From JAGWAJ01 sp026707615 (lineage in GTDB: Bacteria; Acidobacteriota; Vicinamibacteria; Vicinamibacterales; UBA8438), in assembly GCA_965207595.1 (NCBI GenBank), contig CBDBMW010000012.1, positions 310,001 to 374,000 on the forward strand: a DNA stretch of 64,000 nt, read 5' to 3'. A model generated the notes under the pieces. It made no database searches, was not told where the DNA came from, and worked only from the letters and a program-made list of their open reading frames with translations. Below, one piece after another: positions 19,244-27,367 of the stretch (position 1 is its first letter; each line of letters begins with the position of its first letter). The position numbers and the translations under genes are program-made.

Positions 19244-20617
19244 CTACAGCTTCTGCAGGACGACGCACTTCAGGTACGACGTCTCCGGCACGGCGACCAG
19301 CATCGGGTGATCGCGGGCCTGCCGGCGCCGCTCCACGACGCGAACGTCAGCGCGCGCGTCGGCGGCCGCCTCCGCCAGGATGCGCGCGAACGCCGGCTCG
19401 TCCACGTGGTACGAGCAGCTCGAGGTCACGAGCGTGCCCCCCGGCTCGAGGATGCGCAGCGCGCGCAGGTTGATCTCCTTGTAGCCGGCGACGGCCCGCT
19501 CCGCCGCCTTGCGGTTCCGGGCGAACGCGGGCGGGTCGAGCACGACGGCGTCGAACCGCTCGCCGGCACGGTCGTGGTCCCGCAGAACGTCGAAGACGTT
19601 CCCGGCGCGGGCCTCGACGTGCGGGGCGTCGTTGTGGGCGGCGTGCCGGGCGACACCGGCCACGGCGCTCTCCGCCACGTCGACGGCCAGCACGGCGTCG
19701 CTGGCCGCAGCCACCTGCAGAGCGAAGGCCCCCGTGTAGCTGAAGCCGTCGAGCACCCGGCCGCGGGCGTAGCGGGCCGCCGCCAGGCGGTTCTCCCGCT
19801 GATCGAGGAAGAGGCCGGTCTTCTGTCCCTTCCACGGGTCCACGAACAGGCGCACCGCCCCCTCGCACACCTCTACCTCCTCGGCCACGCGGCCGTACCG
19901 CAGCTCGACCTTCTGGTCCAGCCCCTCGAGGGTTCGCACCCGCGGATCGTTGCGCGCCAGGATGCCCGCCGGCGCCACGGCATCGACCAGCAGGTTGCAG
20001 AGCACGGACAGGAGCCGGTCGGTCGCCTGCGTCAGGGTCTGCACGACGAGCGACTCGCCGTAGCGGTCGACGATCAGTCCGGGCAGCCTGTCTCCCTCGC
20101 CGTGGACCAGGCGATACGCGGTCGCGTCGATGCCCAGGGTTTCCCGGTAGGCGACGGCCGCCTCGACACGCGCGCGCCAGAACCCCGCATCGGGGCGGGC
20201 GTCCTCGTGCGTCAGCAGGCGCAGCGCGATGACCGAACGGTCGCTGAACGTCGCGTACCCCAGGGGGCGGCGTCGCGGTCCGAGCACGCGGACGACATCT
20301 CCGGCCGCAGCCTCCGCCCGCCGGACGTCGGACCGGTAGACCCACGGGTGCCCGGTCCGGAGGCGGCGCTCGCCGCGGGAGGTGAGCTCGACGGTCGGTT
20401 CCTGGTCGGTGACCGGGCGGGACGGCGGCTCGGCTGCCGCGGAGGCCGCGGGCGAGTCGGGATGCGGAGGTCCGGGCGGGGCGGTCGCAACGGCGGGGGC
20501 CGGCGGCAGCTCCCCGGGCGACGGCCCCGGCCGGCGCGGCTCGGGTCTCCGGCGCCGCGGAGGACGGGCGCCCCCGGCGGAGCTCGCGCGACCGGCCGCG
20601 GCGTTGTGCTTGCTCAT
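19244..20617 (-). CDS. RlmI-like class I SAM-dependent rRNA (cytosine-C5) methyltransferase
   Basis: 457 residues from ATG 20617 (MSKHNAAAG). Residues ~1-78 are a low-complexity Pro/Ala/Arg-rich extension not usual in the family. A PUA-like domain follows (VELTSRGERRLRTGHPWVYRSDVRR). The linker carries YRLVHGEGDRLPGLIVDRYG, and the Rossmann methyltransferase has LDGFSYTGAFAL (SAM loop), DVAESAV, VVLDPPAFAR and the TSSCSYHV catalytic-Cys region. This order is that of RlmI, which methylates 23S rRNA. Substrate in this organism is inferred. Divergent from rpiB, with a 76-bp shared intergenic region. Confidence 0.87.
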   Translation of the reverse strand: MSKHNAAAGRASSAGGARPPRRRRPEPRRPGPSPGELPPAPAVATAPPGPPHPDSPAASAAAEPPSRPVTDQEPTVELTSRGERRLRTGHPWVYRSDVRRAEAAAGDVVRVLGPRRRPLGYATFSDRSVIALRLLTHEDARPDAGFWRARVEAAVAYRETLGIDATAYRLVHGEGDRLPGLIVDRYGESLVVQTLTQATDRLLSVLCNLLVDAVAPAGILARNDPRVRTLEGLDQKVELRYGRVAEEVEVCEGAVRLFVDPWKGQKTGLFLDQRENRLAAARYARGRVLDGFSYTGAFALQVAAASDAVLAVDVAESAVAGVARHAAHNDAPHVEARAGNVFDVLRDHDRAGERFDAVVLDPPAFARNRKAAERAVAGYKEINLRALRILEPGGTLVTSSCSYHVDEPAFARILAEAAADARADVRVVERRRQARDHPMLVAVPETSYLKCVVLQKL

Positions 20618-20681
20618 CGGGGAACCTGCACGGCGCCGAGAACCGGGACTCCGGGCCACCGCCGCGTTCGGAACGGCATAG

Positions 20682-20687
20682 TACAAT
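20682..20687 (+). promoter_or_regulatory. -10-like element of rpiB, near-leaderless
   Basis: TACAAT ends 6 bp before the rpiB ATG. If used, transcription starts at the initiation codon; no Shine-Dalgarno sequence is visible. Confidence 0.4.
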
Positions 20688-20693
20688 CGTCGC

Positions 20694-21173
20694 ATGCGGG
20701 TCGCGGTAGGCGCCGATCATCGCGGAGTCGAGTTGAAGCGCCGGATCCGGCACGCTCTCGTCGCGGCGGGCCACGACTGCACCGACCTCGGCGTCCACTC
20801 CGGGGAGCCGGCCGACTACCCCGACGTGGCCCGGCAGGCGGCGGCGGGGGTCGCGGCGGGGACGTTCGATCGCGGCATTCTCGTCTGCGGCAGCGGCGTC
20901 GGCATGTCCATCGCGGCCAACAAGGTGCGCGGGGCGCGCGCCGCCCTCGTCCACACGGCGGAGGGCGCCCGACTGTGCCGCGAGCACAACGACGCCAACG
21001 TCCTGGCCCTGGCCGGGCTTGCGCTCGCCCCGGACGACGCCGCCGCGGTAGTGGCCGCCTTTCTGGACACGGCGTTCGCCGGGGGACGGCACCGGCGCCG
21101 CGTCGACAAGATCATCGCGATGGAGCGGGAGGCCGCCCGCGGGGAACCGGCCGCCGCCCCGTCTCCGGCCTGA
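20694..21173 (+). CDS. rpiB: Ribose-5-phosphate isomerase B
   Basis: 159-residue RpiB/LacAB-family isomerase interconverting ribose 5-phosphate and ribulose 5-phosphate in the non-oxidative pentose phosphate pathway. Family signatures are VAVGADHRGVELK at the N-terminus, the catalytic Cys65 in VCGSGVGMSIAANKVRG, the phosphate-binding arginine in AALVHTAEGAR, and LCREHNDANVLALA. The C-terminal ~20 residues are a variable Ala/Pro tail. Followed after 81 bp by glyA on the same strand. The start has no ribosome-binding site; a TACAAT hexamer 6 bp upstream suggests a leaderless message. Confidence 0.95.
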   Translation: MRVAVGADHRGVELKRRIRHALVAAGHDCTDLGVHSGEPADYPDVARQAAAGVAAGTFDRGILVCGSGVGMSIAANKVRGARAALVHTAEGARLCREHNDANVLALAGLALAPDDAAAVVAAFLDTAFAGGRHRRRVDKIIAMEREAARGEPAAAPSPA

Positions 21174-21254
21174 CCCGCCGCCCCAGGTTCGCCCGGTGCC
21201 CGGGCCGTCCGCTCCGGCCGCCCGGCAGCGCCGGCCGCTCGAGGATTGCTTCCC

Positions 21255-22586
21255 ATGAGCACAGTTACTCCCAATCCCGCCTCCGCCTTCGACGCTACCG
21301 ACCACAATCAGCCCCTGGCCGCCCGCGATCCCGAGGTCGCGGCCGCCATCCGGGACGAGATCGACCGCCAGAACGACGGGCTCGAGCTGATCGCCTCCGA
21401 GAACTTCGCGAGCGCGGCCGTGCTCGAGGCAATGGGCTCGCCGCTGACCAACAAGTACGCCGAAGGCTATCCGGGACGCCGCTACTACGGCGGCTGCGAG
21501 CACGTCGACGTCGCCGAGACGCTGGCCCGCGAGCGCGCCAAGGCCCTGTTCGGAGCCGAGCACGCCAACGTGCAGCCGCACTCCGGAGCCCAGGCGAACA
21601 TGGCCGCGTACTTCGCCCTGCTGAAGCCGGGCGCGACGGTGCTCGGGATGAACCTCGCCCACGGCGGGCACCTGACCCACGGGCACCCGCTCAACTTCTC
21701 CGGCCAGCTCTACGAGATCGTCCCGTACGGCGTCCGCCGCGACGACGAGCGGATCGACTACGACGAGCTCGAGCGCCTCGCCCGCGAGCGTCGGCCGGGG
21801 CTCATCATGGCCGGCGCCAGCGCCTACCCGCGCGAGATCGACTTCGCCCGCATCGGCGCCGTGGCGGCGGAGGTCGGCGCGGCGCTGGTCACCGACATGG
21901 CGCACATCGCGGGGCTGGTGGCCGCGGGGCTGCATCCGAGCCCGGTGCCGCACTCCGACATCGTCACCACCACGACCCACAAGACGCTCCGCGGACCCCG
22001 CGGCGGCCTGATCCTCTGCCGGGACGCACATCGCAAGGCGGTCGACCGGTCGCTCTTCCCCGGCGTGCAGGGCGGGCCGTTGATGCACGTCATCGCCGCG
22101 AAGGCGGTCTGCCTGCGGGAGGCGGCCGAGCCCGCCTTCGCCGACTACCAGCGGCAGGTCGTCCGCAACGCGGCCCGTCTGGCCGGGGCGCTCGCCCTGC
22201 AGGGCTTCCGAATCGTGAGCGGCGGCACCGACAACCACCTCCTGCTCGTGGACGTCTTCTCGCGCGGCTTGACGGGACGGGCGTCGGAAGAAGCCCTCGG
22301 ACGGGCCGGCATCACGGTGAACAAGAACGCCATCCCGTTCGACGAGCAGCCGCCGATGGTCGCGAGCGGCATTCGGCTCGGGACGCCCGCGCTGACGACG
22401 CGCGGCATGGCCGAGCCCGAGATGGACACCGTTGCCGAGCTCATCGGCCGCACCCTGAGCGCACCCGAGGACGAGCGGGTCACGGGCATCGTGCGGATCG
22501 AGGTCGAGAGGCTGTGCCGGAAGTTCCCGCTCTACCCGACGCCGGCGGACCGCGGCCCGACCGGTCGCTGGGAGTCCAAGCCGTAG
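21255..22586 (+). CDS. glyA: Serine hydroxymethyltransferase
   Basis: 443-residue PLP enzyme converting serine and tetrahydrofolate to glycine and methylene-tetrahydrofolate. Landmarks are LELIASENFAS, TNKYAEGYPGRRYYGGCE, NVQPHSGAQANMA, the PLP-binding Lys243 in TTTTHKTLRGPRGG, and the tail TPALTTRGMAEPEM. Start at ATG 21255 (MSTVTPNPAS) with GAGG ten bases upstream; an in-frame TTG at 21246 is less likely. Its stop codon lies within a copy of the dispersed GGAGTCTGCGCCG repeat. Downstream helicase gene starts 22 bp later on the same strand. Confidence 0.97.
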   Translation: MSTVTPNPASAFDATDHNQPLAARDPEVAAAIRDEIDRQNDGLELIASENFASAAVLEAMGSPLTNKYAEGYPGRRYYGGCEHVDVAETLARERAKALFGAEHANVQPHSGAQANMAAYFALLKPGATVLGMNLAHGGHLTHGHPLNFSGQLYEIVPYGVRRDDERIDYDELERLARERRPGLIMAGASAYPREIDFARIGAVAAEVGAALVTDMAHIAGLVAAGLHPSPVPHSDIVTTTTHKTLRGPRGGLILCRDAHRKAVDRSLFPGVQGGPLMHVIAAKAVCLREAAEPAFADYQRQVVRNAARLAGALALQGFRIVSGGTDNHLLLVDVFSRGLTGRASEEALGRAGITVNKNAIPFDEQPPMVASGIRLGTPALTTRGMAEPEMDTVAELIGRTLSAPEDERVTGIVRIEVERLCRKFPLYPTPADRGPTGRWESKP

Positions 22587-22601
22587 AACGGCGCAGACTC
22601 C
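22581..22601. repeat. Dispersed short repeat, copy 3
   Basis: On the minus strand GGAGTCTGCGCCGTTCTACG, overlapping the TAG stop of glyA and the gap before the next gene. Shares its first 13 bases with the copy at 2292-2310. Confidence 0.55.
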
Positions 22602-22608
22602 TGTAGGC

Positions 22609-24684
22609 ATGGCTGGGCGGGAATCGGAGCCGCAGGCAACGGTTTCCGGGCTGGCGCGCCCCGACGGGCGCGGGAGTTCCGCGCTGGAGCGAGAGGTCCG
22701 CGCCGCGCTCGCCGACGGCGGGGTGCTCGCGCGCGCCATGCCCGCCTTCGAGCCGCGGCCGGGCCAGCGGCGCATGGCCGCCGCGGCCGCACGGGTCCTC
22801 GGCAGCGGTGGCGTGCTCCTCGCCGAGGCGGGGACGGGGACCGGAAAGACCCTCGCCTACCTCGTCCCCGCGATCCTGAGCGGCCAGCGCGTCCTCGTCT
22901 CGACCGGCACCCGCAACCTGCAGGACCAGATCTTCTACAAGGACCTTCCGGCGCTCGGCGAGGCACTCGGCGTCGAGGTGCGCGCCACCTACATGAAGGG
23001 ACGCGGCAACTACCTCTGCCGCCACCGGTTCGAGGCGGCCCGCACGGAAGCGCAGGCGTCGCTGCTCCCGTCCCCGGACCGCCGCTGGCTCGAACCGCTC
23101 GCGGAGTGGGCGGAGCAGACGGAGACCGGCGACCGCGCGGAGGTCGAGGACCTCCCCGACGACCTCCCCCTCTGGACCGACATCGCGGCCTCGTCCGAGA
23201 ACTGCATCGGAACCGACTGCCCGGCGTACCAGGAGTGCTTCGTGACGACCATGCGGCAACGGGCCGCGGAGTCGGACGTCGTCATCGTCAACCACCATCT
23301 GCTCTGCGCCGACGCCGCGGTGCGACAGGGCGCGTACGGCGAGGTCATCCCCGCGTGCGACGTGGCGATCATCGACGAGGCGCACCAGCTCGAGGACGTC
23401 GCCACGCAGTACTTCGGCGTCTCGGTCAGCGCCCGGCGCTTCGACGAGCTCGACCGCGATGTCCACCGGCTCGTCACCGGCGAGACCGCCACGCTCGAGA
23501 TCGAGGAAGGGGCCGAACGGGAGGTCTTCGCTCTCCTCGACCGGGCCCGGGACGGGTCCCGCCTGCTGTTCGGAGCGCTGGCCCCGGCCGCCGCGGCCTC
23601 CGGCGAGCGGAGGCGGATGACGAGCGAGACGCTGGCCCCGGCCGCGGAGATGGGGCGCCGTCTGGGGAGCTGCCTCGAAGAACTGGGCTCGGCGCTGGCG
23701 GGCCTCGCGAAGGGATCGCCCAACGCGGATCTCACCTCCCTCGCGCGGCGGGCCGGCGAGCTTCGGGCGCAGCTTGCCTTCCTGCTGGCGGCTGCCGACA
23801 CCGCCTTCGTCTATTTCCTGGAACGGCGCTCGCGAGCGCTGTTCCTGCGGGCGGCGCCGATCGACGTCTCGGACATCGTACGGGAGCTGCTGCTGGACCG
23901 GATGCGGGCCGCCGTCCTCACCTCCGCCACCCTCACCGTGGACGCGTCGTTCGCCTACGTGCGCGGGCGGCTCGGGATCGGTGAGGCGACCGAGCTGCGC
24001 GTACCGTCCGAGTTCGACTACGCCGAGCAGGCCGTCCTCTACCTCCCGCGCGACATGCCGGCGCCGGGCCGTCCGGGGTTCGGGGCGGCCGTCGCCCGCC
24101 AGCTCGCCGGGCTGCTGCGGGTCACCCGGGGCCGCGCGTTCGTCCTCTTCACGAGCTACGCCACCCTCCGCGAGGTGCAGGTCCGTCTGGAGCCGGACCT
24201 GCCCTACCCGATCCTCGTCCAGGGAAGCGCGCCCCGGACCGTGCTCCTGCGCGAGTTCCGGGCCACGCCGCACGCGGTGCTGCTCGCGACCTCCAGCTTC
24301 TGGCAGGGGGTCGATGTCGCGGGCGAGGCGCTGAGCTGCGTCGTCATCGACAAGATCCCGTTCGCACCGCCCGGCGACCCGCTGACGGCCGCGCGCCTCG
24401 AGCGCATCGCCGAGGAGGGCGGGAACCCGTTCGCCGACTACCAGGTCCCGCTCGCCATCCTCACCCTCCTCCAGGGCCTCGGAAGGCTGCTGCGCCACCG
24501 CACGGACCGCGGCGTGCTCGCGCTGCTCGACCCGCGCCTCCACACCCGTGGGTACGGCTACCGCTTCCTGGAGGCGCTGCCGCCGGCCCCGGTCACGCAG
24601 GACCTGGCCGAGGTCGACCGCTTCTTCAACGGGGCCGCCGCGAAGGCGAGGTCGGTCGCGCGCGACCGGGGCGGCCCGGCGTGA
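22609..24684 (+). CDS. DinG/XPD-family iron-sulphur helicase
   Basis: 691-residue superfamily 2 DNA helicase. Walker A EAGTGTGKT at 73-81, four cysteines for a [4Fe-4S] cluster at C137, C199, C204 and C210 (GNYLCRHRF and ENCIGTDCPAYQECF), DEAH at 256-259, TSATL in motif III and a C-terminal GLGRLLRHRTDRG motif VI. This domain set is that of DinG/YoaA, 5'-3' helicases resolving R-loops, G-quadruplexes or stalled forks. No exonuclease domain is fused to the N-terminus, unlike some Gram-positive DinG proteins. Co-oriented with glyA and probably in the same transcription unit. Confidence 0.92.
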   Translation: MAGRESEPQATVSGLARPDGRGSSALEREVRAALADGGVLARAMPAFEPRPGQRRMAAAAARVLGSGGVLLAEAGTGTGKTLAYLVPAILSGQRVLVSTGTRNLQDQIFYKDLPALGEALGVEVRATYMKGRGNYLCRHRFEAARTEAQASLLPSPDRRWLEPLAEWAEQTETGDRAEVEDLPDDLPLWTDIAASSENCIGTDCPAYQECFVTTMRQRAAESDVVIVNHHLLCADAAVRQGAYGEVIPACDVAIIDEAHQLEDVATQYFGVSVSARRFDELDRDVHRLVTGETATLEIEEGAEREVFALLDRARDGSRLLFGALAPAAAASGERRRMTSETLAPAAEMGRRLGSCLEELGSALAGLAKGSPNADLTSLARRAGELRAQLAFLLAAADTAFVYFLERRSRALFLRAAPIDVSDIVRELLLDRMRAAVLTSATLTVDASFAYVRGRLGIGEATELRVPSEFDYAEQAVLYLPRDMPAPGRPGFGAAVARQLAGLLRVTRGRAFVLFTSYATLREVQVRLEPDLPYPILVQGSAPRTVLLREFRATPHAVLLATSSFWQGVDVAGEALSCVVIDKIPFAPPGDPLTAARLERIAEEGGNPFADYQVPLAILTLLQGLGRLLRHRTDRGVLALLDPRLHTRGYGYRFLEALPPAPVTQDLAEVDRFFNGAAAKARSVARDRGGPA

Positions 24685-24803
24685 CGGTCGACACGGAGAG
24701 CATCAGGTTCGCGCCGGCCACCGGCGTCGGACCGTCGCGACCCGGGCGACCCGGCCTGACGGTGACAGCGGCGCCGCGCACTGGGACAATAGCCGGTGAG
24801 ACC

Positions 24804-26390
24804 ATGACGCGGGAGTTCAACACCGCCGGACCGATGGTGGCGTCGGACCACTACCTGATCCCGCCGCTGTCGCGGGTGGACCTCGACGAGCTGCTCGATC
24901 TCGTGAGGCGCAAGCGGTACTTCGTGCTGCACGCGCCGCGCCAGACGGGGAAGACGTCCACCCTGCTGGCCCTGCGGGATCTGTTGAACGCGGGCAGCGA
25001 GTACGCCTGCGTGTACGCGAACTTCGAGGTCGGCCAGGCGGCGCGGGAGAACGTCGCGGACGCCCTGCGCGCCATGCTCGGCCAGCTCGCCGGACGGGCC
25101 TACCGCACGCTGGGCGACCGCACGCTGGACGAGATCTTCCCCGGCGCGCTGGAGCGGGTCGGCCCGAACGGCGCGCTCACCGAAGCCCTCGCGCTGTGGG
25201 CCGCGGCCGCCCCGAAGCCGCTCGTGCTGCTGATCGACGAGATCGACTCGCTCATCGGCGACACCCTGCTGGCCGTGCTGCGGCAGTTGCGCGCGGGGTA
25301 CGACGAGCGTCCGAACGGCTTCCCGCACAGCGTGATCCTGTGCGGCGTGCGGGACGTGCGGGACTACCGCGTCCACTCGGGTGCCGAGAAGCGCCTGGTT
25401 CTCGGCGGCAGCGCGTTCAACATCAAGTCCAAGTCCTTGCGGCTCGGCGATTTCTCCGCGGCGGAGACGCGGGCGCTGCTGGCGCAGCACACGGCGGAGA
25501 CGGGGCAGACGTTCACCCCGGAGGCACTGGAGGCGGTCCGGACCCGCACTGCGGGCCAACCCTGGCTGGTGAACGCGCTGTGCTACGACGCCTGCTTCGA
25601 CAATCGCGCCGGCCGCGACCGGTCCCGAGCGATCACGGCGGACGACATCGCGGCATCCCAGGAACGGCTGATCCTGGCGCGTGTCACGCACCTCGACGAC
25701 CTGGCGAAGAAGCTGCGCGAGGATCGGGTGCGGCGGGTGATCGAGCCGATCCTGGCCGGCGCGGGCGCGCACGGGTGGTCCGACGAGGACATCGCCTACG
25801 TCCGCGACCTGGGGCTGGTGACGCTGGAAGCGGACGGCTCGCCGCGCATCGCCAATCCGATCTACCGCGAGGTGGTGCCGCGCGAGCTGACCTGGGCGGC
25901 GCAGATCGGGCTGCCGCAGAAGACGGCCTGGTACGTGGACGCGGAGGGCGGGCTGGACGTCGAGGGCCTCATCGCGGCGTTCCAGTCGTTCTTCCGGGAG
26001 CACTCGGAGTCCTGGGTGCAACGCTTCGACCGCTACCACGAGGCCGGGCCGCAGCTCCTGCTGCAGGCACACCTGCAGCGGGTGGTGAACGGAGGCGGCC
26101 TCGTGGAACGCGAGTACGCCCTGGGGAGCGGGCGAACCGACCTCCTGCTGCGCTGGCCGCAGGGCGGCCGCGAGCGGCGCTTCGTGGTGGAGTGCAAGCT
26201 GCTGCACAAGGGGTTGGAGCCGACCATCGCGGAGGGCCTGGTGCAGACGCGCCGCTACATGGACCGTTGCGGAGCGGAGTCGGGTCACCTGATCGTCTTC
26301 GACCGCTCGCCGGAGCGCACCTGGCACGAGAAGATCTTCCGCCGCGACCCGGAGGGGAGCGGCGCGCCGGTCACCGTTTGGGGCATGTGA
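24804..26390 (+). CDS. AAA-like ATPase with C-terminal PD-(D/E)XK-type domain
   Basis: 528 residues from ATG 24804 (MTREFNTAGP), which is preceded by GGTGAG. Residues 44-51 APRQTGKT form Walker A and 141-147 VLLIDEI Walker B; the region TAGQPWLVNALC and the winged-helix-like middle are typical of AAA_14/AAA_35 STAND-like ATPases. Near the C-terminus GSGRTDLLLRWP (about residue 445) followed by FVVECKL (about 462) gives the D...ExK core of a restriction-endonuclease-like fold. Such proteins are widespread, often in accessory regions, without a proven role; regulation, toxin-antitoxin or defence functions have been suggested. Not in an obvious operon. Confidence 0.8.
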   Translation: MTREFNTAGPMVASDHYLIPPLSRVDLDELLDLVRRKRYFVLHAPRQTGKTSTLLALRDLLNAGSEYACVYANFEVGQAARENVADALRAMLGQLAGRAYRTLGDRTLDEIFPGALERVGPNGALTEALALWAAAAPKPLVLLIDEIDSLIGDTLLAVLRQLRAGYDERPNGFPHSVILCGVRDVRDYRVHSGAEKRLVLGGSAFNIKSKSLRLGDFSAAETRALLAQHTAETGQTFTPEALEAVRTRTAGQPWLVNALCYDACFDNRAGRDRSRAITADDIAASQERLILARVTHLDDLAKKLREDRVRRVIEPILAGAGAHGWSDEDIAYVRDLGLVTLEADGSPRIANPIYREVVPRELTWAAQIGLPQKTAWYVDAEGGLDVEGLIAAFQSFFREHSESWVQRFDRYHEAGPQLLLQAHLQRVVNGGGLVEREYALGSGRTDLLLRWPQGGRERRFVVECKLLHKGLEPTIAEGLVQTRRYMDRCGAESGHLIVFDRSPERTWHEKIFRRDPEGSGAPVTVWGM

Positions 26391-26489
26391 GGAGACGACC
26401 TCGCGGGCGACGCCGCAACCGCACGGCGGTAGACTGAACGAGCACGCGGCCGACGCGCCGTCGCGCCTACGACCCTGGAGCCCTGAGCA

Positions 26490-27215
26490 CTGAGCGTCCC
26501 ACCGACACCTGCCGCGCTCGAGGCCAATCTCCGCGCCGTGCGCGGTCGCATCGCGCGCGCCGCCGCGCGCGCCGGTCGCAGCGCCGGCGGCATCCGGCTC
26601 GTCGCCGTGTCGAAGACGTTCCCGCTCGCGGCCGTGGAGGCCGCCGCGCGCGCCGGGCTCGCCGATTTCGGGGAGAACCGCGTCCAGGAAGCCGCCGGCA
26701 AGATCGACGAGGCGGCCGGGCTCCCGGTGCGCTGGCACCTGATCGGCCATCTGCAATCGAACAAGGCCCGACAGGCCGCCGGCCGCTTCGACTGGATTCA
26801 CTCCGTCGACAGCGCGAAGCTGCTCGCGCGCCTCGACCGGGCGGCGGACGACGCCGGCACGGCGCCGCGCCTGCTCGTGCAGGTCGACCTCGCCGGCGAG
26901 GCGGCCAAGCACGGCGCGCCGCTCGACTCGGTGCGTCGCATCCTGGACGCTGCGGCGGCAACCCGCGCCGCCCGCGTGCGAGGCCTGATGTTGATGCCCC
27001 CCTGGAACGAGGATCCCGAGGCGACCCGTCCGTACTTCCGGCGGCTTCGCGAGCTCCGCGATACGCTGCGGGCAGAGGGGGCGGACGACGAAGCGCTCGC
27101 CGAGCTCTCGATGGGCATGAGCCACGACTTCGAGGTCGCCATTCAGGAAGGCGCCACGATGGTGCGCGTCGGGACCGCGCTCTTCGGCCGCCGATCGCCG
27201 CCGGCCGCCATGTGA
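26490..27215 (+). CDS. YggS/PLPBP-family PLP homeostasis protein, probable CTG start
   Basis: About 241 residues. The PLP-binding lysine (Lys42 in LVAVSKTF) and the family blocks FGENRVQEAAGKI, WHLIGHLQSNKA, IHSVDSAKLL, GLMLMPPWNED and LSMGMSHDFEVAIQEGATMVRVGTALFG are all present. These cytosolic TIM-barrel proteins bind PLP and buffer B6 vitamers without catalysis. The conserved N-terminal helix (ALEANLRAVRGRIARAA) lies upstream of the first conventional start (GTG 26538). In this frame the only candidate that includes it is CTG at 26490, with TGGAG 9 bp before it and a stop codon at 26484. I therefore propose a CTG start, or accept GTG 26538 with a shortened first helix. Confidence 0.88.
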   Translation: MSVPPTPAALEANLRAVRGRIARAAARAGRSAGGIRLVAVSKTFPLAAVEAAARAGLADFGENRVQEAAGKIDEAAGLPVRWHLIGHLQSNKARQAAGRFDWIHSVDSAKLLARLDRAADDAGTAPRLLVQVDLAGEAAKHGAPLDSVRRILDAAAATRAARVRGLMLMPPWNEDPEATRPYFRRLRELRDTLRAEGADDEALAELSMGMSHDFEVAIQEGATMVRVGTALFGRRSPPAAM

Positions 27216-27353
27216 CCTGTCCGAACGGTCGCCGAACTCGCACACCGAGTCGAGCGAAGAGAGGACGCGCGCGGGTGCGAGCGCCGCCCCCGGCGATGCG
27301 TCCGCGTCCCGTGCACCCGGAAGTCCGGGGTCGCCGAAGTCGCCCCGCAGTGC

Positions 27354-27359
27354 GATAAT
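27354..27359 (+). promoter_or_regulatory. -10-like element of the M1 peptidase gene, near-leaderless
   Basis: GATAAT ends 8 bp before the ATG at 27368; no clear -35 and no Shine-Dalgarno sequence between. Confidence 0.35.
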
Positions 27360-27367
27360 GCGGCGAC

